Source of the DNA: Kordiimonadaceae bacterium
Lineage (GTDB): Bacteria > Pseudomonadota > Alphaproteobacteria > Sphingomonadales > Kordiimonadaceae
Assembly: GCA_014238195.1 (NCBI GenBank)
Contig: JABABO010000023.1
Span: 1-8,432 of the forward strand
Direction: 5' to 3'
Length of the DNA stretch: 8,432 nucleotides
Made by a program: the position numbers and the translations under genes. The stretch's first letter is position 1. Each line of letters begins with the position of its first letter. The notes beneath the pieces are model-generated. The model searched no databases and was not told the origin of the DNA. It was given only the letters and a program-made list of their open reading frames with translations. Below, piece by piece: positions 1 through 7,448 of this stretch.

Positions 1-2
1 AT

Positions 3-1400
3 ATCCTTGCCAACGGCGATTGGACCTATAGCTTAAACAACGATAATGGCAGTGTTGATGCGCTTGGGGCAGGCGATACCCTAGAAGACACGGTCACGGG
101 TAGCGCCGAGGACGGCACCACACAAGATATCACCATCACGGTCACAGGCGCCAATGACGCGGCGGTGATCACTGGCAACACGGACGGGGCGGTCACCGAA
201 GACGGCACCAGCACGGTGTCAGGCAGCTTAAGCGCCACGGATGTTGACGGCAATGATGATGTCTTTACGGCGGCCTCTGGGGTGCTGGGGACCTACGGCA
301 ACCTTGATATCCTTGCCAACGGCGATTGGACCTACAGCTTAAACAACGATAATGGCAGTGTTCAGGGCTTGAATAATGGCGACACCTTAGCCGACACAGT
401 GGTGATCTCGGCCGAGGATGGTACGACGCAGAATATTGTCATCACCATTAATGGCGCTGACGATGATACGGCTATCGTGGGTAACACAACAGGAGGGGTG
501 ACGGAGGACGGTAATCTAGTTACCCAAGGTAATCTTGATATCACAGATTTAGGCGGCAAAACAGATCTAGATTTCACATGGACGATTGCCGTTAATCCAG
601 CCTATGGCACTGCGAATGTTGATAGCAATGGTGATTGGCAATTTGCCATGAACAATGATCTGGCCGCTGTCCAAGAACTTGGCGGTAGTGACACACTTGC
701 CGATACCTTTACGGTTCGCGCGACAGATTCGCCAACGGTTGTTGATAAGCTTATTACCATCACAATTACGGGCAATAATGATGCGGCGGTGATCACAGGC
801 AATACAACAGGTGCGGTCACCGAAGACGGTGTGAGTACGGTTTCTGGAACACTGAACATTACTGATATTGACAGTGGTGAAGATGTTTTCCAAGCTGTAT
901 CGGGGGAAGCAGGCAGCTACGGCAGCTTGGATATCCTTGCCAATGGCGATTGGACCTACAGCTTAAACAACGATAACGCCGCTGTTGATGCGCTGTTCAC
1001 GGGTGACACGCTGGAAGACACAGTGACAGTCACGTCTGATGATGGTGGCACCACACAAGATATCACCATTACGATCACGGGCAATAATGATGCAGCGGTG
1101 ATCAGCGGCAATACGGACGCGGGGATCACCGAAGACGCGGATCCGAACACTGCCACAGGCAGCTTAAGCGCCACGGATGTGGACGGTAATGATGATGTCT
1201 TTACGGCGGCCTCTGGGGCGCTGGGGACCTATGGTAACCTTGATATCCTGGCCAATGGCGATTGGACCTACAGCTTGGATAATGCCAATAGTGATGTTCA
1301 GGGTCTGAACAATGGGGACACACTGGGGGATACAATCACGGTTAGCGCCGAAGATGGCACGGCTCAGGATATCACCATAACGATATCGGGTATCGGTGAC
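3..1400 (+). repeat. VCBS domain array (one partial plus four full repeats)
   Basis: Repeats of about 102-106 codons start near 162, 468, 786 and 1095, preceded by a partial copy from 3. Each carries ITGNT-x-G-VTEDG, a DILANGDWTYSL core, a GDTL-D-TV step and a final QDITITITG-NDA. Copies are strikingly similar in DNA: positions 1-56 and 307-362 differ at one base, and 222-320 closely matches 1158-1256. The copy at 468-785 is divergent (DSNGDWQFAMNND core). VCBS repeats are known as immunoglobulin-like stalk modules of large bacterial adhesins. More copies probably lie upstream. Confidence 0.92.
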
Positions 1401-4097
1401 ATCAGTGTTCAATCCAATGATAATATCAATACAGAAGAAAATAATAGCGGTGTTGTTCTGAATTTACAAGCCATACTGGATAACGGTAATGTTGATGATG
1501 ACCTCACTTACAGCTTAACAGGTGGTGCTGATTCTGACGCTTTTACCATTGACCCAAATACAGGTGAATTGAGTTTTGTCAACCCACCTGACTTTGAAAA
1601 CCCCCAGGACGATGACGGCGATCAAGTCTATGAAGTGATCGTCACGATCACGGGCGGTGGTGGTAGCTATGAACAGCCATTGGAAATTACTGTAACCAAC
1701 AATCCTGCGGAATCGGTCACAGATAATTACGATGTATCTTTTGAGCTATCCAGTCTTGATGGCAGTGATGGTTTTAAAATTAATGGTATTGCGAGTGATG
1801 ACTTTAGTGGTCGATCTGTTTCCAGCGCCGGCGATGTAAACGGTGATGGTTACGGCGATCTGATCATTGGGGCGTACGGTGCAGACCCGAATGGTGCCAG
1901 TAATGCTGGCGAAACCTATGTTGTGTATGGTTCGCTTGAAGGCTATGGTTCTGCTTTAAATCTATCCAGTCTTGATGGCAGTAATGGCTTTAAAATTAAT
2001 GGGATTGCCAATAATGATCAAAGTGGTCGGTTTGTATCAGGTGCTGGTGATGTTAACGGCGATGGGTACGGTGATATTATCATTGGGGCTTACGGCGCTG
2101 ACAACGTTGGTTTTGAAGAGGCCGGTGAAGGCTATGTAATATTTGGGGCGGACACTTTATCATCCGAGATAAACCTATCCAGCTTAGATGGCAGCAATGG
2201 GTTTGCATTACACGGCCATGCAAATAGCGACTTTAGTAGTGTTTCTGTTTCCAGCGCTGGTGATATCAACGGCGATGGCTACGCGGATGTAATTTTAGGG
2301 GCTTATCTTGCAGACCCTAACGGTAGCGATAATGCTGGGCAAAGCTACATAATCTTTGGTAAAAGCGGCGCCTTTGATGCCAATATTAGCTTATCAAATT
2401 TGGATGGCAGTGATGGGTTCGTTTTAAACGGTATAGATAATGCTGACATCAGTGGCTTTTCAATATCGGGTGCGGGGGATGTAAACGGGGATGGCTACGG
2501 GGATGTGATCATCGGTGGTTATCTTGCTGATGTGAATGGTAATATTAATGCTGGCGAAAGCTATGTGGTGTTTGGTAAAGGGAGCAGCTTTGACAGTGCG
2601 CTTGAACTTGCCAGTCTTGATGGCAGCAATGGTTTTATTCTGAATGGCATTAATGCGTCTGACTATAGCGGTTTTTCAGTGTCCAGCGCTGGTGATGTCA
2701 ACGGTGATGGTTACGATGACCTGATTATCGGCGCGATTTTAGCTGATCCAAATGGCAGCAAGTCAGGCGAAAGCTATGTGGTGTTTGGTGATGACAGTTT
2801 AGCATCACAGATCAATTTATCGAGTTTGGATGGCAGCGATGGCTTTAAGCTGAATGGCATTGAGGCCGATGACTATAGCGGTATTTCCGTATCAGGCATT
2901 GGCGATGTTAACGGGGATGGTTACGATGATATAATCATTGGAGCATATGGCGGCGACCCGCATGGCAATACGGATGCAGGCGAAAGCTACCTTATCTATG
3001 GTTCCAGTAATTTTACGACATCCGTTATAGAACTCTCAAGTTTGGATGGTAATAATGGCTTCGTTTTAAACGGACACTGCAGTGATGATCAAAGTGGTTA
3101 TTCCGTATCGGGTGCGGGTGATTTGAACGGTGATGGTTACAGTGACTTTATCATCGGGGCAAAGCAGGCAAACGCACATGGTAATGATAATACGGGTGTT
3201 AGTTATGTAGTTTATGGGGGTAATGGTCTGCTACCGATTAGCATCACATGGCCAGTTTCGCCAGACCATTCAACACAATTAACCGCCGATTTGACACCCA
3301 GTCAAACAACCCCAACACCTAGTGATGATTTTCTAGAATATGGACGCGAGGAAAATATTATCTCTGCCTTGCCTGGCGATGATTATGCCGATGGTGGCCT
3401 TGGTGCGGATACAATTGGTGGCGGCGACGGCAATGACACGATTGAGGGCGGCGATGGCGCTGATCTTTTGTTCGGCTGGGTTGGAGATGACCTTATCTTT
3501 GTTGGCTTAGAAGGGGTTTCATCCTTCGATTTTAGTGATAATGTTGTTTGGGCAGGCATGGGGAACGACACAGTTGTTGGCGCGAATGGTAGTGATACAC
3601 TTGGGGGCGGTGGTAACGACGATAGTGTGAGCGCTGGCCGTGGAAATGACCTAGCTTTTGGCGGTGAGGGTAATGATACGGTCACAGGCGATCAAGGTTT
3701 TGATACGATTTACGGCGGTTTTGGTGACGATTTGGTTATGGGCGGCGCTCATGCAGATATGTTAATGGGTGGGGACGGTGTTGATACTGTGCAGGGTGGC
3801 AGCGGGAATGATACCCTTCGGGGGGACGGGGGTGATGACCAACTTTCAGGGGGGCTAGGTGCGGATAGATTTGTTTTCACCCTAATCGGTAACAACGACC
3901 GAATTACAGATTTTGACCTTGATGAGGATAGTCTTGATTTATCAGAGACTGGCATTACAGGACTAGATACACTAACGAACGCTGCCGAAGATACCACAGG
4001 TGGTTTGCTTATTAACTTTAGTGATAGCTCAACAGTCTTGCTCACAGGATTAACAATCAGTGATCTGAACGCCGTGGATATTTTATTCGCCCAGTAA
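3..4097 (+). CDS. Giant RTX adhesin-like protein, VCBS/cadherin/FG-GAP propeller, 5' partial
   Basis: The frame is open from the first complete codon at position 3 to TAA at 4095-4097, giving 1364 visible residues; the true start lies upstream (the GTG at 165 is internal to a VCBS repeat). Domains in order: VCBS repeats (residues 1-466), one cadherin-like domain (about 467-571), seven FG-GAP blades (about 577-1076), a Pro/Thr-rich linker, 16 RTX nonapeptides (about 1107-1289) and a C-terminal region with NDRITDFDLDEDSLDLS, ending SDLNAVDILFAQ. That ending resembles type I secretion signals (acidic/hydrophobic, near the terminus). The protein is very Asp/Gly/Asn-rich and has one visible cysteine (FG-GAP blade 7), as is usual for RTX exoproteins. 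By family knowledge it should be exported by an ABC-type system and fold in extracellular calcium. Inferred role: surface or matrix adhesin. No transporter genes are in the window, and no specific ligand can be named. Confidence 0.93.
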   Translation: MLANGDWTYSLNNDNGSVDALGAGDTLEDTVTGSAEDGTTQDITITVTGANDAAVITGNTDGAVTEDGTSTVSGSLSATDVDGNDDVFTAASGVLGTYGNLDILANGDWTYSLNNDNGSVQGLNNGDTLADTVVISAEDGTTQNIVITINGADDDTAIVGNTTGGVTEDGNLVTQGNLDITDLGGKTDLDFTWTIAVNPAYGTANVDSNGDWQFAMNNDLAAVQELGGSDTLADTFTVRATDSPTVVDKLITITITGNNDAAVITGNTTGAVTEDGVSTVSGTLNITDIDSGEDVFQAVSGEAGSYGSLDILANGDWTYSLNNDNAAVDALFTGDTLEDTVTVTSDDGGTTQDITITITGNNDAAVISGNTDAGITEDADPNTATGSLSATDVDGNDDVFTAASGALGTYGNLDILANGDWTYSLDNANSDVQGLNNGDTLGDTITVSAEDGTAQDITITISGIGDISVQSNDNINTEENNSGVVLNLQAILDNGNVDDDLTYSLTGGADSDAFTIDPNTGELSFVNPPDFENPQDDDGDQVYEVIVTITGGGGSYEQPLEITVTNNPAESVTDNYDVSFELSSLDGSDGFKINGIASDDFSGRSVSSAGDVNGDGYGDLIIGAYGADPNGASNAGETYVVYGSLEGYGSALNLSSLDGSNGFKINGIANNDQSGRFVSGAGDVNGDGYGDIIIGAYGADNVGFEEAGEGYVIFGADTLSSEINLSSLDGSNGFALHGHANSDFSSVSVSSAGDINGDGYADVILGAYLADPNGSDNAGQSYIIFGKSGAFDANISLSNLDGSDGFVLNGIDNADISGFSISGAGDVNGDGYGDVIIGGYLADVNGNINAGESYVVFGKGSSFDSALELASLDGSNGFILNGINASDYSGFSVSSAGDVNGDGYDDLIIGAILADPNGSKSGESYVVFGDDSLASQINLSSLDGSDGFKLNGIEADDYSGISVSGIGDVNGDGYDDIIIGAYGGDPHGNTDAGESYLIYGSSNFTTSVIELSSLDGNNGFVLNGHCSDDQSGYSVSGAGDLNGDGYSDFIIGAKQANAHGNDNTGVSYVVYGGNGLLPISITWPVSPDHSTQLTADLTPSQTTPTPSDDFLEYGREENIISALPGDDYADGGLGADTIGGGDGNDTIEGGDGADLLFGWVGDDLIFVGLEGVSSFDFSDNVVWAGMGNDTVVGANGSDTLGGGGNDDSVSAGRGNDLAFGGEGNDTVTGDQGFDTIYGGFGDDLVMGGAHADMLMGGDGVDTVQGGSGNDTLRGDGGDDQLSGGLGADRFVFTLIGNNDRITDFDLDEDSLDLSETGITGLDTLTNAAEDTTGGLLINFSDSSTVLLTGLTISDLNAVDILFAQ
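1731..3230 (+). repeat. Seven FG-GAP (integrin-alpha-like) blades in gene 1
   Basis: Seven units begin near 1740, 1956, 2169, 2385, 2601, 2811 and 3027, spaced 210-216 nt. Each reads LSSLDGS-GF-LNGI, then S-G-SVS-AGDVNGDGY-D-IIGAY, then GESYVVFG. The DVNGDGYGD-type segment matches the calcium-binding DxNxDGxxD loop of FG-GAP blades. Seven blades is the number that closes an integrin-alpha-type beta-propeller. Blade lengths are unusually uniform compared with the paralogue downstream. Confidence 0.9.
3321..3870 (+). repeat. RTX calcium-binding nonapeptide block of gene 1
   Basis: About 16 nonapeptides of the GGxGxDxUx type, such as EGGDGADLL, FGGEGNDTV and QGGSGNDTL, form the parallel beta-roll typical of type I-secreted RTX proteins. 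The register is broken once by a 17-residue insert (3498-3548) ending SDNVV just before WAGMGNDTV. The same interruption occurs at the equivalent place in the downstream paralogue. Confidence 0.93.
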
Positions 4098-4172
4098 GGC
4101 ACTTCTGTAAGGCACTTCTGTAAGGCACTTCTGTAAGGCTCTTCTGTAAGGCTCTTCTGTAAGGCTTTTTCA
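4095..4172 (+). repeat. 13-bp tandem repeat overlapping the stop codon of gene 1
   Basis: Three exact copies of TAAGGCACTTCTG (4095, 4108, 4121) are followed by two of TAAGGCTCTTCTG (4134, 4147) and one degraded copy (4160-4172). The TAA of the first copy is the stop codon of gene 1. Because 13 is not a multiple of three, the successive TAAs fall in all three forward frames. Function is unknown; replication slippage is the simplest origin. Confidence 0.95.
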
Positions 4173-4180
4173 TTAAGGCA

Positions 4181-4215
4181 CTGGCTTTGGCCTCGCTATA
4201 ACGTACCAAGTTCAG
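4181..4215 (+). repeat. Fragment of the palindromic element also found at 7650-7673
   Basis: CTGGCTTTGGCCT (4181-4193) and TACCAAGTTCAG (4204-4215) match CTGGCTTTAGCCT (7650-7662) and TACCAAGTTCAG (7662-7673) in the same order and orientation. Here the two blocks are 10 nt apart; in the downstream copy they overlap by one base. This looks like a decayed or partial copy of the same dispersed element. Confidence 0.6.
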
Positions 4216-4233
4216 CACTTTTGTTGCTGTTTT
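4213..4233 (+). terminator. Weak terminator-like hairpin after gene 1
   Basis: CAGCA (4213-4217) pairs with TGCTG (4225-4229) around a 7-nt loop and is followed by TTTT. The stem is short, so termination would be inefficient. It does lie between the end of gene 1 and the promoter candidate for gene 2, which suits separate transcription. Confidence 0.3.
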
Positions 4234-4262
4234 CCAGATTAATTTTCCATTCATGAAGCCCA

Positions 4263-4291
4263 TTGACATCCTTAAGATGTTTTGTTAATAT
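4263..4291 (+). promoter_or_regulatory. Candidate sigma70-type promoter for gene 2
   Basis: A perfect TTGACA (4263-4268) is followed after 17 nt by TAATAT (4286-4291, four of six matches to TATAAT) in a locally AT-rich stretch. Transcription would start near 4298 and leave a leader of about 200 nt before the ATG at 4500. The leader begins with a small inverted repeat, TCCTT (4311-4315) with AAGGA (4323-4327). The rest of the leader shows no recognised riboswitch or small gene. Confidence 0.42.
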
Positions 4292-4484
4292 ACCATTAAT
4301 ATACTTCTAGTCCTTGGGCGTTAAGGATAAGAACGTCTAAATGTGAAGAATTTCATTGATTTTGGCTATGACTAAAGGCTTTAGGCAGGGGTTGTGAAAC
4401 TAATTGTTGAGTGGGCCTGGATTTAATGCGAAATTTAATACACCTTTAAATAGAATTTCTATGAAGTTGTAACTTTGAAACCAG

Positions 4485-4491
4485 AAAAGGG
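4485..4491 (+). promoter_or_regulatory. Ribosome binding site of gene 2
   Basis: AAAAGGG lies 8 nt before the ATG at 4500. It matches Shine-Dalgarno only partially, but it is the only purine-rich run close to the start and supports that ATG. Confidence 0.55.
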
Positions 4492-4499
4492 CTAAAATC

Positions 4500-7424
4500 A
4501 TGACACTCATCTTTGATACTGTGAATGCGGTCACTGTCCTAGAAAACACATCAGATGTTGTCTTGGATTTTGATATTCTTTTAAACAGCGGGGCAACAGA
4601 TTCTGGGTTCACATATACTATTTCAGGCGGTCCCGACCAGGACCTGTTCACGATTGATAGCGCGAGCGGCGAATTATCCTTTGTTAAAGGGCCAGATTAC
4701 GAAAATGCCTTAGATGAAGGGAAGGATAATGTTTACAATTTATCCGTCACGGCAAACGGTTTCGGCGAAACAGGCACCCAAAATATAGCAATCACTGTGA
4801 CAGATGTAGATTGGGGAACGGGTTACGCTGCGTTTTTTGAACTATCCAACCTTGATGGCAGCAATGGTTTTGTCCTGAATGGTGCTGTTGAAGGCGATCA
4901 AACTGGCTGGTCTGTATCCGACGCAGGGGATATTAACGGTGATGGTTACGCGGATGTGATTATTGGGTCATATCGAGATGGTGGCAAAGCAGGTGAAACC
5001 TATGTGGTGTTTGGTTTCAAAACTGAGGGCACCGACCACGCAGTGTTAGAACTCAGCAGTCTTGATGGGCGTGATGGCTTTAAACTGGTTGGCGTTACGA
5101 ACGATGTAAGCGGCTTTTCCGTATCCAGTGCGGGGGATATCAACGGTGATGGCAATGATGATATTATCATTGGGGCACCACGTGCAAGTAACTATAATGG
5201 CACCAGTTATGTGGTGTTTGGTCAGGGCCGAAATGGTTCATACGGTGAAAACGGTGTTGTTAATTTAAGTGGTCTTGATGGCAGCGATGGTTTCAAGCTG
5301 ACCGGAAAAGTCCCTCCTGAGGATCCTCAGATACAGTCTGGCAGTGGTACATCTGTTTCCGGCGTTGGCGATCTTAACGGTGATGGATACGATGATCTGA
5401 TCATTGGTGCACCTTATGCAGGTGGTAAAAACAAGCAATTCGGCGAAAGTTACGTTGTGTTTGGTTTCGATGACTCAGACTCTAACAATCCTAAATCAGT
5501 GATAGACCTTGGCAGTCTTGACAGTAGTAATGGCTTTACACTGATTGGTGCTCGTGAAAATGGGTCAAGTGGTTTTTCGGTATCTGATGCGGGTGATGTC
5601 AACGGCGATGGTATTGATGATCTCATCATTGGGGCTCCGGGTGGTGTTTATAGTTCAAACAAGTTTGGTCAAAGCTATGTGGTGTTTGGTCAGGGGCAGG
5701 GTGGTTCGTACGGTAATGATAACGTTGTTAATTTAAGTGGGCTGGATGGCAGCGATGGTTTTAAACTTAACGGTTATATAGTTCAGGGTAAAAGTGGTTT
5801 TTCCGTGTCTGGTGCTGGCGATGTCAACGGTGATGGCTACGATGATGTCATTATTGGCGCTCCGGGTAATACGTATCATCCGCTTCTTGAGAATACAACG
5901 GGTGAAAGCTATGTGGTGTTTGGCTTTAATAACAACACGCACACGGGCGGCACAGTAGTTGATGCCATTGAACTATCCAGCCTTGATGGCCATAATGGCT
6001 TTAAATTGGTTGGTGGGGCGAATTTCGACCAAAGCGGTATTTCCGTGTCGGGTGCTGGGGATGTGAACGGTGATGATTATGATGATGTTATTATCGGTAG
6101 TTTTCTTGCTGATATTGCAGGTAGTAATACGAATGAGGGGGCGGCCTATGTGGTATTTGGTTTCAATAATAACCCAGATGATGGTGGTACTCGTATTCCG
6201 GTGATCGAGCTTGCCACGCTCAATGATGGCAACGGTTTTAAATTGAATGGTATTGACCCTGGTGACCATACGGGCAAGGCAGTATCGGGTGCGAGGGATG
6301 TCAACGGCGATGGCTATGATGATCTGATCATTAGTGCCTATAGGGCAGATCCGAACGACATCAATGAATCAGGGGAAGTCTATATTGTGTATGGTGGTAA
6401 TAAGCAATTGGGCTTTGAAAATTCGGGCGTTACAAACGCTGGTGGGCTTCTGCCTGACCATTCAACCCAGCCAACTGCAAGCCTGATAAATAAACGTATA
6501 TCAGCAACGCCTTTTGATGATGTGTTAGAGTGTGGCCGTGATGATGATATCGTCTTTGCGCTTGCGGGAAATGATTATGTCGATGGCGGTAATGGTCATG
6601 ACACCATCGGCGCTGGTACAGGCAATGATACCATCGAGGGCGGCCTTGGCGCGGACCTTTTGTTCGGCTGGCTGGGTGATGACCTGATTTACGCTGGTTT
6701 CCAAAATGATCTATTTCTTGACCACAGCAGCAATGTCGTTTGGGCAGGCCCTGGGTATGACACCGTTGTCGGCGGTGCTGGCGCGGACACGCTGGGCGGT
6801 GGTCATGATGACGATAGCGTCATAGGTGGCCGCGGCGATGACCTTCTGTTCGGTGGTTTTGGTAAGGATACCGTTTTAGGCGATCAAGGTCTTGATACCA
6901 TTTACGGCGGCTGGGGCAATGATATGGTCAAGGGCGGCGCCCACAGTGATCTTCTGTTCGGCGGTGACGGTCGGGATATCCTGCAAGGCGGTAGCGGCAA
7001 TGATACCCTGTGGGGTGACGCTGGTGCTGATACGCTGTACGGCGGTATCGGGGATGATTATATTGACGGCGGCGGCGATGCTGATCTGATTTTTAACAGT
7101 GAAGGCAATGACACTGTGAACGGCGGTAACGGCGATGATATCCTTTGGGGTGGCCCCGGTGATGATCAGCTGACCGGCGGGCTTGGTGCTGATACCTTTG
7201 GTTTCACGCTGACAAACGGTAATGACCGTGTCACTGATTTTAATCTGGATGATGATATACTTGATGTATCAGAAACGGGCTTTACAGGTTTGGCGAGCAT
7301 CACCAGCGCGGCTGAGGACACCGATGATGGTTTGTTGATCACCCTTAGCGGCAGCACTTCAGTGTTGTTCACAGGCTTAACGCTCAGTGACCTAACCGCC
7401 ATGGATATTACCTACATATCATAA
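4500..7424 (+). CDS. Secreted cadherin-like/FG-GAP propeller/RTX protein, paralogue of gene 1
   Basis: A complete 974-residue protein from ATG at 4500 to TAA at 7422-7424. Domains: an N-terminal cadherin-like module (about 1-105, with FTIDSASGELSFVKGPDYEN matching FTIDPNTGELSFVNPPDFEN of gene 1), seven FG-GAP blades (about 112-636), a linker with PDHSTQPTA shared with gene 1, 21 RTX nonapeptides (about 673-900) and a C-terminal region with NDRVTDFNLDDDILDVS ending SDLTAMDITYIS. There is no N-terminal signal peptide or membrane segment, as expected for C-terminally signalled type I secretion. One cysteine is present (residue context LECGRDD). It equals the last two thirds of gene 1 without the VCBS array, and has five extra RTX nonapeptides. 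Inferred role: calcium-dependent extracellular adhesin or matrix protein. The cadherin-like start directly after the initiator Met shows the gene is not obviously truncated. Confidence 0.95.
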   Translation: MTLIFDTVNAVTVLENTSDVVLDFDILLNSGATDSGFTYTISGGPDQDLFTIDSASGELSFVKGPDYENALDEGKDNVYNLSVTANGFGETGTQNIAITVTDVDWGTGYAAFFELSNLDGSNGFVLNGAVEGDQTGWSVSDAGDINGDGYADVIIGSYRDGGKAGETYVVFGFKTEGTDHAVLELSSLDGRDGFKLVGVTNDVSGFSVSSAGDINGDGNDDIIIGAPRASNYNGTSYVVFGQGRNGSYGENGVVNLSGLDGSDGFKLTGKVPPEDPQIQSGSGTSVSGVGDLNGDGYDDLIIGAPYAGGKNKQFGESYVVFGFDDSDSNNPKSVIDLGSLDSSNGFTLIGARENGSSGFSVSDAGDVNGDGIDDLIIGAPGGVYSSNKFGQSYVVFGQGQGGSYGNDNVVNLSGLDGSDGFKLNGYIVQGKSGFSVSGAGDVNGDGYDDVIIGAPGNTYHPLLENTTGESYVVFGFNNNTHTGGTVVDAIELSSLDGHNGFKLVGGANFDQSGISVSGAGDVNGDDYDDVIIGSFLADIAGSNTNEGAAYVVFGFNNNPDDGGTRIPVIELATLNDGNGFKLNGIDPGDHTGKAVSGARDVNGDGYDDLIISAYRADPNDINESGEVYIVYGGNKQLGFENSGVTNAGGLLPDHSTQPTASLINKRISATPFDDVLECGRDDDIVFALAGNDYVDGGNGHDTIGAGTGNDTIEGGLGADLLFGWLGDDLIYAGFQNDLFLDHSSNVVWAGPGYDTVVGGAGADTLGGGHDDDSVIGGRGDDLLFGGFGKDTVLGDQGLDTIYGGWGNDMVKGGAHSDLLFGGDGRDILQGGSGNDTLWGDAGADTLYGGIGDDYIDGGGDADLIFNSEGNDTVNGGNGDDILWGGPGDDQLTGGLGADTFGFTLTNGNDRVTDFNLDDDILDVSETGFTGLASITSAAEDTDDGLLITLSGSTSVLFTGLTLSDLTAMDITYIS
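4833..6408 (+). repeat. Seven FG-GAP (integrin-alpha-like) blades in gene 2
   Basis: Blades begin near 4833, 5046, 5259, 5502, 5727, 5967 and 6204. Each has LSSLDGS-GFKL-G, SVSGAGDVNGDGYDDLIIGAP and YVVFG. Spacing varies from 213 to 243 nt because the loops between blades differ. In blade 6 the calcium loop reads DVNGDDYDD, with Gly replaced by Asp. Blades 2 and 4 end in VVFGQG plus a GSYG segment, while blades 1, 3, 5 and 6 end in VVFGF. Confidence 0.9.
6516..7200 (+). repeat. RTX calcium-binding nonapeptide block of gene 2
   Basis: About 21 nonapeptides such as EGGLGADLL, FGGFGKDTV and NGGNGDDIL. A 17-residue non-canonical segment (6690-6740) interrupts them at the same place as in gene 1. 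Five nonapeptides near 7029-7163 (YGGIGDDYI to WGGPGDDQL) have no counterpart in gene 1. Confidence 0.93.
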
Positions 7425-7427
7425 GGT

Positions 7428-7448
7428 TGGTGGTCTTTTTTATCACCA
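7428..7448 (+). terminator. Hairpin just after the stop of gene 2, atypical
   Basis: TGGTGGT (7428-7434) can pair with ATCACCA (7442-7448) with one G-U pair; the T-run lies in the loop rather than after the stem. It could help termination, but it is not a classical intrinsic terminator. Confidence 0.22.

Noticed and set aside
362..1412. Several minus-strand open frames of 70-108 codons within the VCBS region
   Set aside because: They recur with the repeat period and are complements of the conserved VCBS segments.
3383..3685. 100-codon open frame on the minus strand, rich in Ser and Pro
   Set aside because: It is the antisense shadow of the Gly/Asp-rich RTX repeats; its composition follows from the opposite strand and it has no start signal.
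3749..4102. 117-codon minus-strand open frame over the 3' end of gene 1
   Set aside because: Antisense of RTX and C-terminal coding sequence, with low-complexity Ser/Pro translation and no family likeness.
4057..4269. 70-codon minus-strand open frame with a repeated peptide
   Set aside because: The peptide repeats only because it reads through the 13-bp tandem repeats; no ribosome binding site or family match is visible.
6892..7089. Plus-strand open frame in another frame of the RTX block
   Set aside because: Shadow of the repetitive nonapeptide coding sequence; codon pattern supports the RTX frame.
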